A DNA stretch of 64,000 nt, from contig NZ_CP046052.1 of NCBI RefSeq assembly GCF_004802635.2, forward strand, positions 3,038,001 through 3,102,000, read 5' to 3'. This DNA is from Methylocystis heyeri (GTDB lineage: Bacteria > Pseudomonadota > Alphaproteobacteria > Rhizobiales > Beijerinckiaceae). The notes below the pieces were generated by a model. That model was not told the origin of the DNA. It ran no database searches and saw nothing but the letters and a program-made list of their open reading frames with translations. Below are positions 18,401-26,979 of this stretch, piece by piece (positions within the stretch are counted from its first letter, which is position 1; every line of letters starts with the position of its first letter). The position numbers and the translations under genes are program-made.

Positions 18401-21128
18401 TCGGCGGCTCGGCCGTCAGCCGATCTCGCCAATAGTCCCAGTCCCGGGAGGCTGCGTCGCTTGCGAGATAGCGCTTCTGCCGGCTTACGAAGTCGTAGTA
18501 GTCCGCCTGGGGAGACGGAAATTGCGAAGGCTCGCCTGCGCGCGCCGCCCGATAGGCCGCTTCGAACTCCTTGAGGAAGACAATCAGCGACCACAGATCC
18601 GCGACGATGTGGTGAGCGCAGAGCAGCGCCGTGGCGCTGGCCTCCGACCGTCGATATAAGGCCACCTTCAAGAGCGGCCCCTGCTCGATATCGAAGCCTC
18701 GAGCGGCGCGATCGCCCATCTCCGCCTGCAAGGCGTCATCGCTCCAGCCCCGCGCGTCGATGATCGCGAAGCCGCTCTGACGCGACGCATGCGGACGCTG
18801 AACGGGACCGCTCGCGCCCTCGTGACAGGTCATGCGCAGGGCGGCGTGCCGTTCGACCATCAAGTCGAACGCATGCGCAAAGGCTTTCGCGTCCAACGGA
18901 CCGCGAATATCGAAAGCGAGGTGCAGATTGTAGGCGTTGCTGTGCGGCTCCAGCCGATGCGTCGTCCAGATCGCCCGCTGCGCGAGCGACAGGGGGAAAC
19001 CTTCGGCGCCTGCAGCGGCGCTCTCGGCCGCCGTGGCGCAAGGAGGCGCCTGAGTCGCCGCCTCCGCGATCTCGACGATCGTTCCGTCGGTCAGGAGAGG
19101 CGACAGGGGCGTCTCGACGCAGAGCGCCGCGTCGAGCGCGTGTTTGAGCTCCAGGGCCCGCAGCGAGTCTAGGCCAAGGGACGTCAGCCGCGAACCGGGC
19201 CCGAGCTCCGACTCCGCAATCCCCAATAGCCTCGCGGCCTGTGAAATCAGGAAGCCCGTGGTCAATTGCATGCGCTGCGGCGGCGCCAGCAATGTCAGCG
19301 CCTGCTGCAGCATCGCCTGCGCGCCCGACGCGCGCGCGCTCGGGCGTTCCGTCGGCGCCGCGGCGCCGCTGCGCGCCAGCACGGGCCATCGCCCTTCGAG
19401 ATATTCCCGCCGGCATTGGGCGCGGCGGATTTTACCGCTCGACGTGCGCGGGATGGCGCCGGCCCGCACGAGCACGATTTCGTGCGGCGCGATTTCGCAT
19501 TCGGCGGCGAGGCTATCGCGAATCTGCGCGAGCAGGGCGTTCGCGCCTGCGCTCTCCAGCGTCTGCGCGGCCTGGCGTTCCAGCTCGGCGACGATGACGA
19601 CCGATTCCCGTTCGTCGATCGTGACGGAGAAAGCCCCGCTGCAACCGGGCCGCACCGCATCGATCGAATCATCGAGCACGCGCTCGAAATCCTGGGGATA
19701 GTAATTGCGCCCGGCGACGATGATGAGATCCTTGAGCCGCCCCGTGACATAGAGCTCGTCGTCGTCGATAAAGCCCAGATCTCCGGTTCGCAGATATTCG
19801 TCGGCGTCTTCGCCGACGATCCGCGCAGAAAAGACGTTCGCCGTTTCTTCGGGCCTTCGCCAATAGCCTGCGGCGACGCTCGGACCCGCACACCAGATTT
19901 CGCCGACTTCCCCATCCCTGCTGGGCCGACGGCTGTCGGGATCGACGATGCGCAGCCGATGGCCTCGCCAAGGACGTCCGCATCCGACCAGCGCCGCGGC
20001 GTCGCGACCCTCGGCCGGCAATATCCGGTTTCTTTCGAGCGCCTCTCGCTCGACATGACGCACCGCAGGCGCCTCGCCGCGCACCGGCGCGGTGACGACG
20101 AGCGTTCCCTCCGCGAGGCCGAAGCAGGGGAGAAAGGCCTCTCTCCTGAAACCGCATTCGGCAAAGGCCTCGGCGAAACGATCGAGCGTTGCGGCGCGCA
20201 CCGGTTCGGCTCCGCTGAATGCGACTTTCCAGCAGCTCAGATCGAGATCCCGCTTCTGCTCGCGCGTCACCTTGCGCACGCAGAGGTCGTAGGCGAAATT
20301 TGGCCCGCCGCTGGTATGAGCTCCGCACGCCGCGATCGCCTGCAGCCAACGCGCCGGCTTTTCCAGGAAGGCGAGCGGCGACATCAGATGAGCGGCGGCC
20401 CCGACGAAGAGGGGCTGCAGAACGTTCCCGATGAGCCCCATGTCGTGATGGAGGGGCAGCCAGCCGACGAGGTTCGATCGGCGGGTGTGATGAAAACTGT
20501 CCCTGATGACCTGCTGGTTGGCGACGAGATTGCCATGGCTGACCATGACGCCGCGCGGATCGCCCGTAGAGCCGGAGGTATATTGCAGGAATGCGATGCA
20601 GTCCGGGGTCGCCTCATAGGGCGTCCAATCATCCGCCTCAGCGGAATCGACGGCATCGGTGGCGAGCCAGGGAAGAGCATTCGCGTCGAAACGGCAGCCC
20701 GGATCGGCGCCGAAGCGATCGCGAAGCTCGGCGATCGTCAGAATGGCCGCCGGCTCCGCGTCGTCCATGATGGCGTGCAGACGCTGGCGATGATGGCCGG
20801 CCGGCGGATAGGCCGGCGCTGCGATCACGCCGGCGTAAAGACAACCGAAGAACGCCTCGATATAATCGAGTCCCGCCGGATAGAGCAGCATGACGCGGGC
20901 GCCGGGCGCCGTCGCGCGCGATTTTTGCAGGCGCGCCGCTATCGCGCGCGCGCGCCGATCGAGCGACGCAAATGTCAGACGCGCGGTTTCGCGCTCTCCG
21001 CGCGCGAGAAATACGAAGGCCGTGTCTTCGGCCTGAAGCGCAGCGCGCAATCGCAGCAAGGACGCGAGATCGACCGGGTTGCGCAACGCCATTTCATCTT
21101 CGACGTCCAGCGTGGCGAAGTTCGACAT
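12486..21128 (-). CDS. NRPS-1 with fatty acyl-AMP ligase loading module: FAAL-ACP-C-A-T-C-A-T
   Basis: About 2880 residues. A fatty acyl-AMP ligase (YTSGSTGDPRG near 189, about residues 1-600) is followed by an acyl carrier protein (LGLDSLRAL near 653). Two full modules come next: C (HHIVAD near 841), A (FTSGSTG near 1326), T (GGDSILS near 1728), C (HHHILFD near 1933), A (near 2409) and T (GGHSLSA near 2798). The first A pocket reads D-L-T-K-I-G-H-V-G-K, an aspartate-type code. The second reads D-I-W-E-L-C-A-D-D-K, the same as in NRPS-3. The FAAL start is shared with pyoverdine PvdL and other acyl-peptide siderophore synthetases and implies an N-terminal fatty acid. Starts at 21146 (GTG), 21140 or 21128 are possible; 21128 has GAGGA at the best distance. 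Confidence 0.94.
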   Translation of the reverse strand: MSNFATLDVEDEMALRNPVDLASLLRLRAALQAEDTAFVFLARGERETARLTFASLDRRARAIAARLQKSRATAPGARVMLLYPAGLDYIEAFFGCLYAGVIAAPAYPPAGHHRQRLHAIMDDAEPAAILTIAELRDRFGADPGCRFDANALPWLATDAVDSAEADDWTPYEATPDCIAFLQYTSGSTGDPRGVMVSHGNLVANQQVIRDSFHHTRRSNLVGWLPLHHDMGLIGNVLQPLFVGAAAHLMSPLAFLEKPARWLQAIAACGAHTSGGPNFAYDLCVRKVTREQKRDLDLSCWKVAFSGAEPVRAATLDRFAEAFAECGFRREAFLPCFGLAEGTLVVTAPVRGEAPAVRHVEREALERNRILPAEGRDAAALVGCGRPWRGHRLRIVDPDSRRPSRDGEVGEIWCAGPSVAAGYWRRPEETANVFSARIVGEDADEYLRTGDLGFIDDDELYVTGRLKDLIIVAGRNYYPQDFERVLDDSIDAVRPGCSGAFSVTIDERESVVIVAELERQAAQTLESAGANALLAQIRDSLAAECEIAPHEIVLVRAGAIPRTSSGKIRRAQCRREYLEGRWPVLARSGAAAPTERPSARASGAQAMLQQALTLLAPPQRMQLTTGFLISQAARLLGIAESELGPGSRLTSLGLDSLRALELKHALDAALCVETPLSPLLTDGTIVEIAEAATQAPPCATAAESAAAGAEGFPLSLAQRAIWTTHRLEPHSNAYNLHLAFDIRGPLDAKAFAHAFDLMVERHAALRMTCHEGASGPVQRPHASRQSGFAIIDARGWSDDALQAEMGDRAARGFDIEQGPLLKVALYRRSEASATALLCAHHIVADLWSLIVFLKEFEAAYRAARAGEPSQFPSPQADYYDFVSRQKRYLASDAASRDWDYWRDRLTAEPPMLALPYDRRRPASPGAAGGAVALRLDSDCATRLREFGREQGATLFVVLLAIYKTLLRRYTNQDEIVVGTAASGRGQGRFSSLVGNLVNPLALRTRLRGDAPFVDYLQDVRRCVAEALDHQDFPFSTLVERLRPDRCEGQWPIFQTFFVLQQAQETELAQFAELALGEGTAPFAFADLTINGVAIDRRVERFDLKLMAAISSDGGLVLSFQYRRELFFEETIARLAEDFRVLLERIVASPQTPIGALFRCLPGERLSILRGTQRSLSDAVFIPSSLSRVAGGSPRDAAIVGPDASLTYAELEDRTNRMAHYFRRRGVERGEPIGICATRSIDTIVAIVAALKAGVAYVSIEPDHPPARVAAMLRLASARFLCGSREWLAEAAVAGAQPIVLEDIAADLDAEPSWPPRVEIGAADLAYVIFTSGSTGEPKGVAVTHGGLANYTASIVDRLDEPGLRFALVSTLAADLGHTALFPCLALGGSLHLLDDDEATDPLLFAAYLERHRIDVLKITPSHFAALTDADARLSALPRKALIFGGEALPLALVKRVFSRAVRGYGALRLFNHYGPTETTVGALMTPLSLNDCTVEEWESAPIGRPLENKRAILLGPDLTPTPRGVGGEICLGGAGLAQGYVGRPDLTAERFLPDPYGPPGARLYRTGDLGILTDDGAMRFLGRIDSQLKIRGFRVEPEEAEARLKAHAGVAGAAVTPIEAGKGRVALAAFIVGKIGAAPSRQALHAFLRQTLPDYLAPSTYVFVDALPMTPNGKIDRKRLPAPDRTAHAGETYRAPRNDVEARLAAIYAALLGVETVGIDDGFFALGGDSILSIQAASRAIANGLRLSPQQIFRHQTIAELAAAIAAADEAPQRDVDASGNDAPLVMQPAGSEVFECVYPATTLQEGLLFHTLSRPNSGVYVMQHRYWIEGDVDVGTFRAAWQALVDAHPIFRTSFAWENVPKCLQLVHERVDLPFDFLDLRGDSAAAQEERLDDLLAKERRNGFDPAKAPLLHIRLVRFAERRYLLIRSHHHILFDAWCTSLILKGLQQNYRALAAGAAPAGPSRPNFADYIGWLGRQDLQAAEFFWRRNLEGFCEPTPLIGAAPAGAEESDEEEVEDLVVHLSATDTARLKEAAARLRVTPNTFAQTALALLLAYYANQEEVVFGVTVSGRPPELAGVETMLGLFINCLPLRVAIDMSERLPALLQRVLAQNYAIRDYEYASLTEVQKWSDVPRGVDLFQCLLTFENAPIDWSLLEDGGDWRFTESWHRTHTNYPLTFVVIPGPRLHVQLTYSRARYDRATAERLLAHYRLLLERMTADPQARVCDIAPPGEDEQRLLIEDWNQTDHDYAEPRDLLGRFERQVLLTPDAVAVACGDATTDYAELNARANDIAQALIEAGVGPDHIVALFDGRGTDFLAAMLGVFKAGAGYLPLDPAHPDARIRQVLSESKPGVMLCGAQFLERAQTVVAEPFRLDLRLLEIRPLASHGAGRRNPARRHASQNVAVVIFTSGSTGKPKGATIEHRGMFNNLITKVPALALTSKDVIAQTASQCFDISIWQFLTALTLGGRVQVIPDEISQDPRRLLDEISRRGVTILEAVPSMIQALLDASESRSGLEGLRWLLPCGEAFTPELCRRFMERYPEVRLLNAYGPAECSDDVSYHPVLEAPSGNELSVPIGRPVDNARLYILNRWFMPAPIGAPGEICVAGVQVGRGYLHRPDLTAAAFLPDPFGAPASRLYRTGDLGRWRADGVLEFLGRVDHQVKIRGFRIEPGEIEACLLLHPKVKQACVMARPVSKGVNRLVAYVVGGAFAPMELREHVLARLPHHMVPSAFILLEAMPLTPNGKIDRARLPADDADSAPLDAYVAPRNDTEEALCRIWTEILGATRVGVEDNFFELGGHSLSAIQVRSRIQAAFGVELPLRGIFDAPTISLLAPRIEAALIAELEALDEAEAAALRAQILGASAQPEQDFAAKASSD

Positions 21129-21167
21129 TTCTGCGTTCATCCTCACTGCAGGCCGACGCCGCGCCGC

Positions 21168-22064
21168 TCAGGAAATGTAGCTGAGATAGGAGCGGTAATA
21201 GGGAAAGAGCCTTTGCGCGGAGGCGCCCGTCCATAGCCCCAAGGCGATGATCGCGTTGTAATAGACGTTCTTCAAAGGCATGCCGCGCGCGGCCGCGAAC
21301 ACCCCCTGCGCCGCGCTCTCCCTGGTGTGCCAGTCGACGTTGAACGAGAGGGCGCAATCGAGGCCGCGCACATGGTGGAGCGTTCCCGGCGGCATATAGA
21401 GACAGTCTCCCGGCTCGACGACCACTTCCGCCGGTCTGGCGTGGCGATACAGCGGGAAACGTTCGTAATCGGGCTTCTCGACGTCGATCTCGCACCATCG
21501 CCAACGGCTCGGATAACAGTATTTCAGCTCGTCATGCGCAATGAGCACGAAGCGCTTGCGCCCCCTGATCTGAAAAAAGAGGTTATGGGTGAGCAGGCAG
21601 TCGAAGTGCAACGGCGTCAGGCTGTGCGTGGGCCCGAGGAACACTTGCGCAAATTGGGGCCAGCGCTCTCCGTACCACGCCGGAAAATAGTCGGTTGGAA
21701 ATTGCTCGAGGTCCTCCTGCGCGTTCGGCAGCAGCGCTGTCAGCGGAATGTCATGGAGATAGGCCGGCGCCGACGGCCGGTCGGAGCCCGCGGACGCGGC
21801 ATGCTTTTCGAAGGCTTCGAGCCCGTCGAGATAATCGTCGAGGCGCTGGTTCGTGACCTTGATGCCGGATTCGCTCAGCGTCTTGAGCGGCACGATACGG
21901 GCTTCCGCCCGCTCGCGCAGATGATCGAAATCCCAACGGGAGAGCGCCGAACTGCCCGCGAGCGCATTCTTCACGAGCACGGGCCTTCGTCTGGCGACAT
22001 AGCTCTCCGCGAATTCCTCCGCGCCGAGGTTCTCGCGCCTGTCGACATTCAATTCCGCACTCAT
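21168..22064 (-). CDS. JmjC/cupin_8-like Fe(II), 2-oxoglutarate oxygenase
   Basis: 298 residues. The facial triad is readable as His153-x-Asp155 (TPLHFD) with a distal His at 230 or 231 (PPGTLHH). Lys170 in GRKRF is in the usual place for binding 2-oxoglutarate. The overall layout resembles the FIH/cupin_8 family of asparaginyl and peptidyl hydroxylases. It lies between mbtH and NRPS-1, 40 bp upstream of the latter. NRPS-1 appears to activate Asp, so a role as the Asp beta-hydroxylase of the siderophore is a reasonable inference. Known siderophore Asp hydroxylases are mostly TauD/SyrP-like, and none is seen here. The ATG at 22064 is preferred over TTG at 22073 because GGGAGG lies 9 bp upstream. 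Confidence 0.8.
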   Translation of the reverse strand: MSAELNVDRRENLGAEEFAESYVARRRPVLVKNALAGSSALSRWDFDHLRERAEARIVPLKTLSESGIKVTNQRLDDYLDGLEAFEKHAASAGSDRPSAPAYLHDIPLTALLPNAQEDLEQFPTDYFPAWYGERWPQFAQVFLGPTHSLTPLHFDCLLTHNLFFQIRGRKRFVLIAHDELKYCYPSRWRWCEIDVEKPDYERFPLYRHARPAEVVVEPGDCLYMPPGTLHHVRGLDCALSFNVDWHTRESAAQGVFAAARGMPLKNVYYNAIIALGLWTGASAQRLFPYYRSYLSYIS

Positions 22065-22129
22065 CCTACCCAACCTCCCGTCGGAAACACCGGCGTCTCT
22101 TCGATTCGCACTGCGCGGCGCGCGGCGCG

Positions 22130-22366
22130 TCAGCCCGCAACGCCTTCAGCTTCGGCCTCCCGCTCGGCCATCTGCTTGCGCAGGCTGAGCGGCCGCATGT
22201 CGGTCCAGACTTCCTTGATGTATTCGAGGCATTCAGCCTTGAGTCCGACCTTGCCGACGGCGCGCCATCCTGCCGGAATCTCTTTGTAGTCGGGCCAGAT
22301 CGAATATTGTTCCTCGTGATTGACGACGACCTTGTACACGGCGGTTTCGTCTTCTTCCCAAGCCAT
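22130..22366 (-). CDS. mbtH: MbtH-family NRPS accessory protein
   Basis: 78 residues, the normal family length. The characteristic pattern is present: [12 protein letters not shown], then PAGW and a C-terminal WTDMRPLS. MbtH proteins bind adenylation domains and aid their folding and activity. The ATG at 22366 follows a clear GAGAGGAG site. It lies between the aminotransferase and the oxygenase in the same minus-strand operon and probably serves the three synthetases here. Confidence 0.96.
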   Translation of the reverse strand: MAWEEDETAVYKVVVNHEEQYSIWPDYKEIPAGWRAVGKVGLKAECLEYIKEVWTDMRPLSLRKQMAEREAEAEGVAG

Positions 22367-22422
22367 GGGCTCGCTCCTCTCGATTGTTGCATTCGGCTGC
22401 GTCTCGCGCGGCCTGTCGTGAT

Positions 22423-23814
22423 TCATTGCGAAACGCGAGACGCCTCGACCGCCTTGACCGCTTCGCCAAACCGCTGGGCTATCTCGTCGATTTCGGCGAG
22501 CGTCGCGACGAGGGGCGGAAGAAATCTCACGACGACGCCATGGCGTCCGCCGAGCTCGACGATCAATCCGCGACGCAGGCATTCTTCTTGAACGCGCCGC
22601 GCAATCGCGCTCGCAGAAGGGACAACACCGACGCCGGCGGCGGCGCCGACGCTTCGCGGATCGTGAATCTCCACGCCGCGCATCAGACCGCGGCCTCGCA
22701 CATGACCGATGCAGGACGTCTCGGCGGCGATCCCGGTCAAGAGGGACTGGAGCCTCGCCCCGGCCGCCTGGGCGTGCCGCTCGAGATGGTTGGACATGAC
22801 AAAGCGGATAGCCGCCGCGCCCGCTGCGAAGGCGAGCTGATTTCCCCGAAAGGTGCCGGCATGCGCTCCTGGACGCCAGACGTCCAGCTCTCGGCGGTAG
22901 AGGATCACGGAGAGCGGAAGCCCACCGCCGATCGCCTTGGAGAGGATCACGACATCCGGCAGGATGTCCGGCTGCTCGAAGGCGTAGAGACGTCCCGTCC
23001 GCCCCAATCCCGTCTGAACCTCGTCGACGATGAGCAAGACGCCATGACGCGCGGTTATCTCGCGCACTTTGCGCAGCCAATCGTCCGGCGCCGGATTGAC
23101 GCCGCCTTCGCCCTGAACGATTTCCATAATCAGCGCGGCCGGCGGCAGCAGTCCGCAACTCGGATCTTCGAGCGCGGCCTCCAGGGAGCGCGCGCTGATT
23201 TCCGCGCTGGCCTGCGCACCCATTCCGAAGGGGCAACGATATTCGGAAGGAAAGGGCAGAAACTGAACGTCCGCGGCGCGCCCTTCGGCGGGGATTTTCG
23301 GCGCCGTGTCGCCGGTCACGCTCATCGCGCCCTGCGTCATGCCGTGATAGGCCCCGTGAAAGGCGAGTACGCCTTTTCGCCCCGTAGCGGTTTTCACGAG
23401 CTTCAACGCCGCCTCGACCGCGTCGGCGCCGGTCGGACCGCAAAAGTGAATCTTGTAATCCTCGGCGAAGGCCGCAGGCAGACTCTCGAAGAGCGTTCTC
23501 GTGAACTCGTCCTTGAGCGGCGTCGGCAAATCGAGCGTCTGAAGCGGCGCCCCATCGTCCAGCGCCTGACGGATCGCCTGGATCACCGCGGGATGGCTAT
23601 GACCCAGCGCGAGGGCGCCGGCGCCGGCGAGACAATCGATATAGTCACGCCCGTCGACGTCGCGCACGACGACGCCGCGCCCCGATGCGATCACGATGGG
23701 CAGGCGGCGGGGATACGCCCGTGCGTTCGACTCGATCGTCGCCTGCCTTTCGAGATAGGCGACGCGCGAAGAGACGCCCGCAGCGGAAGGCGCAGCCGCG
23801 CCATTCCCGACCAT
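22423..23814 (-). CDS. dat: Class III aminotransferase, probable L-2,4-diaminobutyrate synthase (PvdH/Dat type)
   Basis: 463 residues from the chosen ATG. It shows the fold-type I PLP pattern: [14 protein letters not shown], the aspartate in [12 protein letters not shown] and the Schiff-base lysine in ILSKAIGGG. The enzyme would convert aspartate semialdehyde and glutamate to 2,4-diaminobutyrate, a siderophore building block. That fits the two A domains with an acidic pocket. The frame stays open upstream to 24021, which would add 69 residues rich in Arg and Pro. The family is normally about 430-470 residues, so 23814 is preferred, although its ribosome site is weak. It heads the NRPS operon. 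Confidence 0.9.
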   Translation of the reverse strand: MVGNGAAAPSAAGVSSRVAYLERQATIESNARAYPRRLPIVIASGRGVVVRDVDGRDYIDCLAGAGALALGHSHPAVIQAIRQALDDGAPLQTLDLPTPLKDEFTRTLFESLPAAFAEDYKIHFCGPTGADAVEAALKLVKTATGRKGVLAFHGAYHGMTQGAMSVTGDTAPKIPAEGRAADVQFLPFPSEYRCPFGMGAQASAEISARSLEAALEDPSCGLLPPAALIMEIVQGEGGVNPAPDDWLRKVREITARHGVLLIVDEVQTGLGRTGRLYAFEQPDILPDVVILSKAIGGGLPLSVILYRRELDVWRPGAHAGTFRGNQLAFAAGAAAIRFVMSNHLERHAQAAGARLQSLLTGIAAETSCIGHVRGRGLMRGVEIHDPRSVGAAAGVGVVPSASAIARRVQEECLRRGLIVELGGRHGVVVRFLPPLVATLAEIDEIAQRFGEAVKAVEASRVSQ

Positions 23815-24085
23815 TCCGCCACAGGCCTCTGCGGACGAAGCCTGCTCCCGATTGATCGGCGCCGGGGAATGAAACACATTGACCTGCTGCAATCGTGCGA
23901 CTCCACTCGGTTCACACGCGAGAGGGCCCGGGCGCTCTATCGTCCCCACTCTGCTTCCCCCTCGCAGGATCCTTTTCGGCGCCTTTTGGGCCGACTTTTT
24001 TTTTGCGATGGAGCAGCGCACCGCTCGGCGCGCACTTCACCTGACTAGTGGAGACGTTCGTCCGCGCCCAAACACGACAGGTTCA

Positions 24086-24121
24086 AAAAAATATTCCGGC
24101 TCTTGATGTTTTTCGAGCCGG
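24086..24121 (-). terminator. Terminator-like hairpin in the leader of the NRPS operon
   Basis: Read on the minus strand, a perfect 7-bp stem (CCGGCTC/GAGCCGG, arms 24115-24121 and 24096-24102) with a 12-nt loop is followed by AATATTTTTTT. It has the form of an intrinsic terminator but lies upstream of the aminotransferase gene, so it would act as an attenuator if a promoter lies to its right. Alternatively it only stops antisense readthrough from the PepSY side. Confidence 0.55.
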
Positions 24122-24187
24122 CGCAATCGATCCGCGGCCGGTTAAAACGTTATCAGGATTGGTTGAAATTCAGATTCCACCACGGCT

Positions 24188-24213
24188 TTGACAATGGTTG
24201 ACAGCAGTTGACG
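24188..24213 (+). repeat. Three TTGAC(A/G) repeats at 10-bp spacing
   Basis: TTGACA at 24188, TTGACA at 24198 and TTGACG at 24208 lie exactly one helical turn apart in the divergent control region. No matching -10 element follows any of them, so they look more like a protein-binding array than a promoter. Confidence 0.6.
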
Positions 24214-24361
24214 GGATCGTCGACACTCTCTTCTACTGCGCCGGTCAGAGAAGTTTCCCCAGCGCGCGCACGGCTCCAAAGCGTAATCTGAACGAATTTG
24301 AAAACTCTCCGGTCGACGCGCCGCGCGCTTGTCCGGGTTAGATTGAGAAAGTTGTCGTCCT

Positions 24362-25615
24362 ATGCGGCGTGTGTTCGTCTGGCTGCATCGATATGTCGGG
24401 CTCGCCCTTGCGACCTTCCTGTTCATCGAGGGGGTTACAGGCGCGCTGATTGCCTTCAGGGCGGACCTGCAGGGCGTATTTGATCCCCGCCTCGTCGCCG
24501 CCAAGCCGGCGCCCGACGCCCGGCGCCTCGACCTGGCGACGCTCGCAAAGCGCGCCGAAGCGCTGGAGCCGAAGGAGCATGCCGCATATTTCGCCGAGAA
24601 TTCCGAGGATCGCGCCACCATTCGCATGTATGGCCGGCGCAATCCGGAAACCGGCGCGCGCTACCCGGACGAGCCGTTTTTCGTCTTTCTCAATCCCTAT
24701 ACGGGAGAGCGCCTCGCCGCGGCCGAGCCGACGACGGCGACCGCTCGCTTCCTCGCCGCCGTGATGCCCTTCGTGCTCGCTCTTCACGTCAATCTCGCGA
24801 TCGGCGAAACCGGATTGTGGATACTGTTCGTCGTCGCTCTGTGCTGGACGATCGACTGCTTCGTCGGCTTTTATCTCACGCTGCCCGTAACGCTCGAGAA
24901 ATTCTGGGAGCGCTGGAAACCAGCCTGGCTCGTCAAATGGCGCGGGAGCTTCTATCGCATCAATTTCGATCTGCATCGCGCCGGGGGCCTCTGGCTGTGG
25001 CTGATGCTGTTGGTCTTCGCATGGTCCAGCGTGCAGCTCACCGACCGGCTCGACGTCTATGACTGGATCATGAGCCGGGTCCTCCCCTATCGCGGCGGAT
25101 CGGAGGACAGCGCGCTGTTCCCTCAGCGCGAAAGCAGCGCGCCCTTCACGCTCGACTGGAAAGAGGCGCAGGCTGCGGGCGAGCGGCTGATGGATGAAGA
25201 AGCAGTCAGGCAGGGCTTCAAGGTCGTGCGGCCGCATTCCTTGAACCGCTTCGAGGAATCCCGTCTTTACAACTATACCGTGGTCACCGACCGCCCATTT
25301 CCGCAGGACCAGATGGCGACGGTGTTCTTCGACGCGGACACGGGCGCTTTTCATGCGCGGATGTACGCGAGCGATGGAAAGATCGGCGACTTGCTCACCA
25401 GCTGGTTGCGCGGGCTGCACATGGCCAGAGACCCGATGGACTTTGCAATCTACCGGCTTTTCATGATCGTGGTCGGGCTGGGAGTCGCAACATTGTCGGT
25501 CACGGGAGTCTACATATGGTGGAAGAAGCGGAGCGCGCGACAACGAGCACGCGACTCGTCCACTGAATTGCGGAGCGCGCGGGACGCGCTGGCTATCCCG
25601 GGCGAGAGATCCTGA
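24362..25615 (+). CDS. PepSY-associated transmembrane protein, iron-uptake type
   Basis: 417 residues. The start RRVFVWLHRYVGL followed by a hydrophobic helix, a large periplasmic part and further helices (about residues 140-190, 215-235 and 370-390) is the layout of PepSY_TM proteins. These include PiuB-like proteins and inner-membrane siderophore reductases such as FpvG. Such proteins are thought to help release iron from the siderophore by reduction. The gene is the first of the plus-strand exporter operon, divergent from the NRPS genes. Substrate and electron donor cannot be read from the sequence. Confidence 0.85.
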   Translation: MRRVFVWLHRYVGLALATFLFIEGVTGALIAFRADLQGVFDPRLVAAKPAPDARRLDLATLAKRAEALEPKEHAAYFAENSEDRATIRMYGRRNPETGARYPDEPFFVFLNPYTGERLAAAEPTTATARFLAAVMPFVLALHVNLAIGETGLWILFVVALCWTIDCFVGFYLTLPVTLEKFWERWKPAWLVKWRGSFYRINFDLHRAGGLWLWLMLLVFAWSSVQLTDRLDVYDWIMSRVLPYRGGSEDSALFPQRESSAPFTLDWKEAQAAGERLMDEEAVRQGFKVVRPHSLNRFEESRLYNYTVVTDRPFPQDQMATVFFDADTGAFHARMYASDGKIGDLLTSWLRGLHMARDPMDFAIYRLFMIVVGLGVATLSVTGVYIWWKKRSARQRARDSSTELRSARDALAIPGERS

Positions 25616-25786
25616 ACTGTGAACCACGCTCCAGGCTCCCTTGTCGTTCGCGCCAGATCCATGTTACTGGCGCCGCTTGCGAGCTTTCCCGCCGCACGTC
25701 TCCAAGGCTTTCGGCTGACTGATTTCCATCGCAAGCGCGGTTCGTCGGGACACGCGGGATTGCGTCCCGATTACACGGCTAAACTT

Positions 25787-26979
25787 ATGGGGCCTTTTAA
25801 AAAATTCTTTGGGTCGAGGCGAGGCTACGCTCTCATTGCGCTTGCGGCGGCCTTCGCGGCCGCCTATTTCGCGGGCGTCTGGCTCGCCGCAGCCCCCGCG
25901 CCGAAATACACGACCGCGAAAGTCCAGCGCCGCGACATCGAAAGCACGGTGCCGGCCACGGGCCTCGTCCAGCCGATCCGCCAGGTCGACGTGGGAACGC
26001 GCGTATCCGGCCAGTTGAAATCGCTCAAGGCCAAGCTGGGCGACCACGTCCGCGTGGGCGATCTCCTCGCCGAGATCGATCCGCTCGTGCCGGAAAACGA
26101 GTTGAAAGCGGCGCAGGCCAATCTCGCCAATCTCGAGGCCCAGAAGCTCTCGGCGGTCGCCAAGCTGCGACGCGCGAAACTGGAATTCGAGCGGCAGCGC
26201 GGCATGATGAAGGGGGCCGTGACCTCGCGGCGCGACCTGGAGGCGGCCGAAGCGGAGCAGCTCGCCGACGCGGCCAGCGTGAATGCGCTCGACGCGCAGA
26301 TCGCCCAGGCCACCGGCCAGGTCGGCGTAGCCGCCGCCAATCTCGCCTACACGAAAATCACCGCCCCGATAGAGGGCGAGGTGGTCGGCGTCCTGACGCA
26401 GGAAGGCCAGACGGTCGTCGCCGCGCAGGTCGCGCCGGTGATTCTGCGGCTCGCGCGGATCGATTCCATGACGATCAAGGCGCAGGTTTCGGAAGCCGAC
26501 GTAGTCGAGGTGAAGGTCGGCCAGAATGCCTATTTCACCATCATGGGCGACCAGGAGAGACGCTATTCGGGCGCCTTGCGCGCGGTCGAACTGGCGCCGC
26601 AGAGCTACTCGGAGGCGTCGACCTCTCAGACCGGCGCGCAATCTTCGGGCGCTTCGAGCGCCGCCAGCGGGGCCGTGTTCTATAGCGCGCTGCTCGACGT
26701 TCCGAACGCGGATCGTCGCCTTCGCATCGGCATGACGGCCCAGGTGTCGATCGTCGCCGGCGTCGCGAGGCAAGCGCTGATCATTCCCTCAAACGCATTG
26801 CGCGGCCAGGGGGACGACGGCCGCTATATCGTTCGCGTCCTCGGCCCCGGCGGCAAGATCGAACAGCGAAGGGTGCGCGTCGGCGTCAACAATCACATCG
26901 AGGCGCAGGCGCTCGACGGACTCAAGGAGGGCGAGGACGTGATCACGGGGGAGATCCCCCCCTCCCAGGATGACAAATC

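Larger units (their letters stand above)
23815..24361. promoter_or_regulatory. Divergent control region between the NRPS operon and the PepSY/exporter operon
   Basis: No convincing gene lies in these 547 bases apart from the possible N-terminal extension of the aminotransferase. The region must hold the promoters for both directions. It contains a terminator-like hairpin facing the NRPS operon (24086-24121) and three TTGAC repeats spaced by 10 bp (24188-24213). I could not find a convincing sigma-70 pair or Fur box by eye; an ECF-type promoter is possible. Confidence 0.6.

Noticed and set aside
24188-24203. TTGACA as a sigma-70 -35 box
   Set aside because: No acceptable -10 hexamer lies 16-18 bp downstream of either copy.
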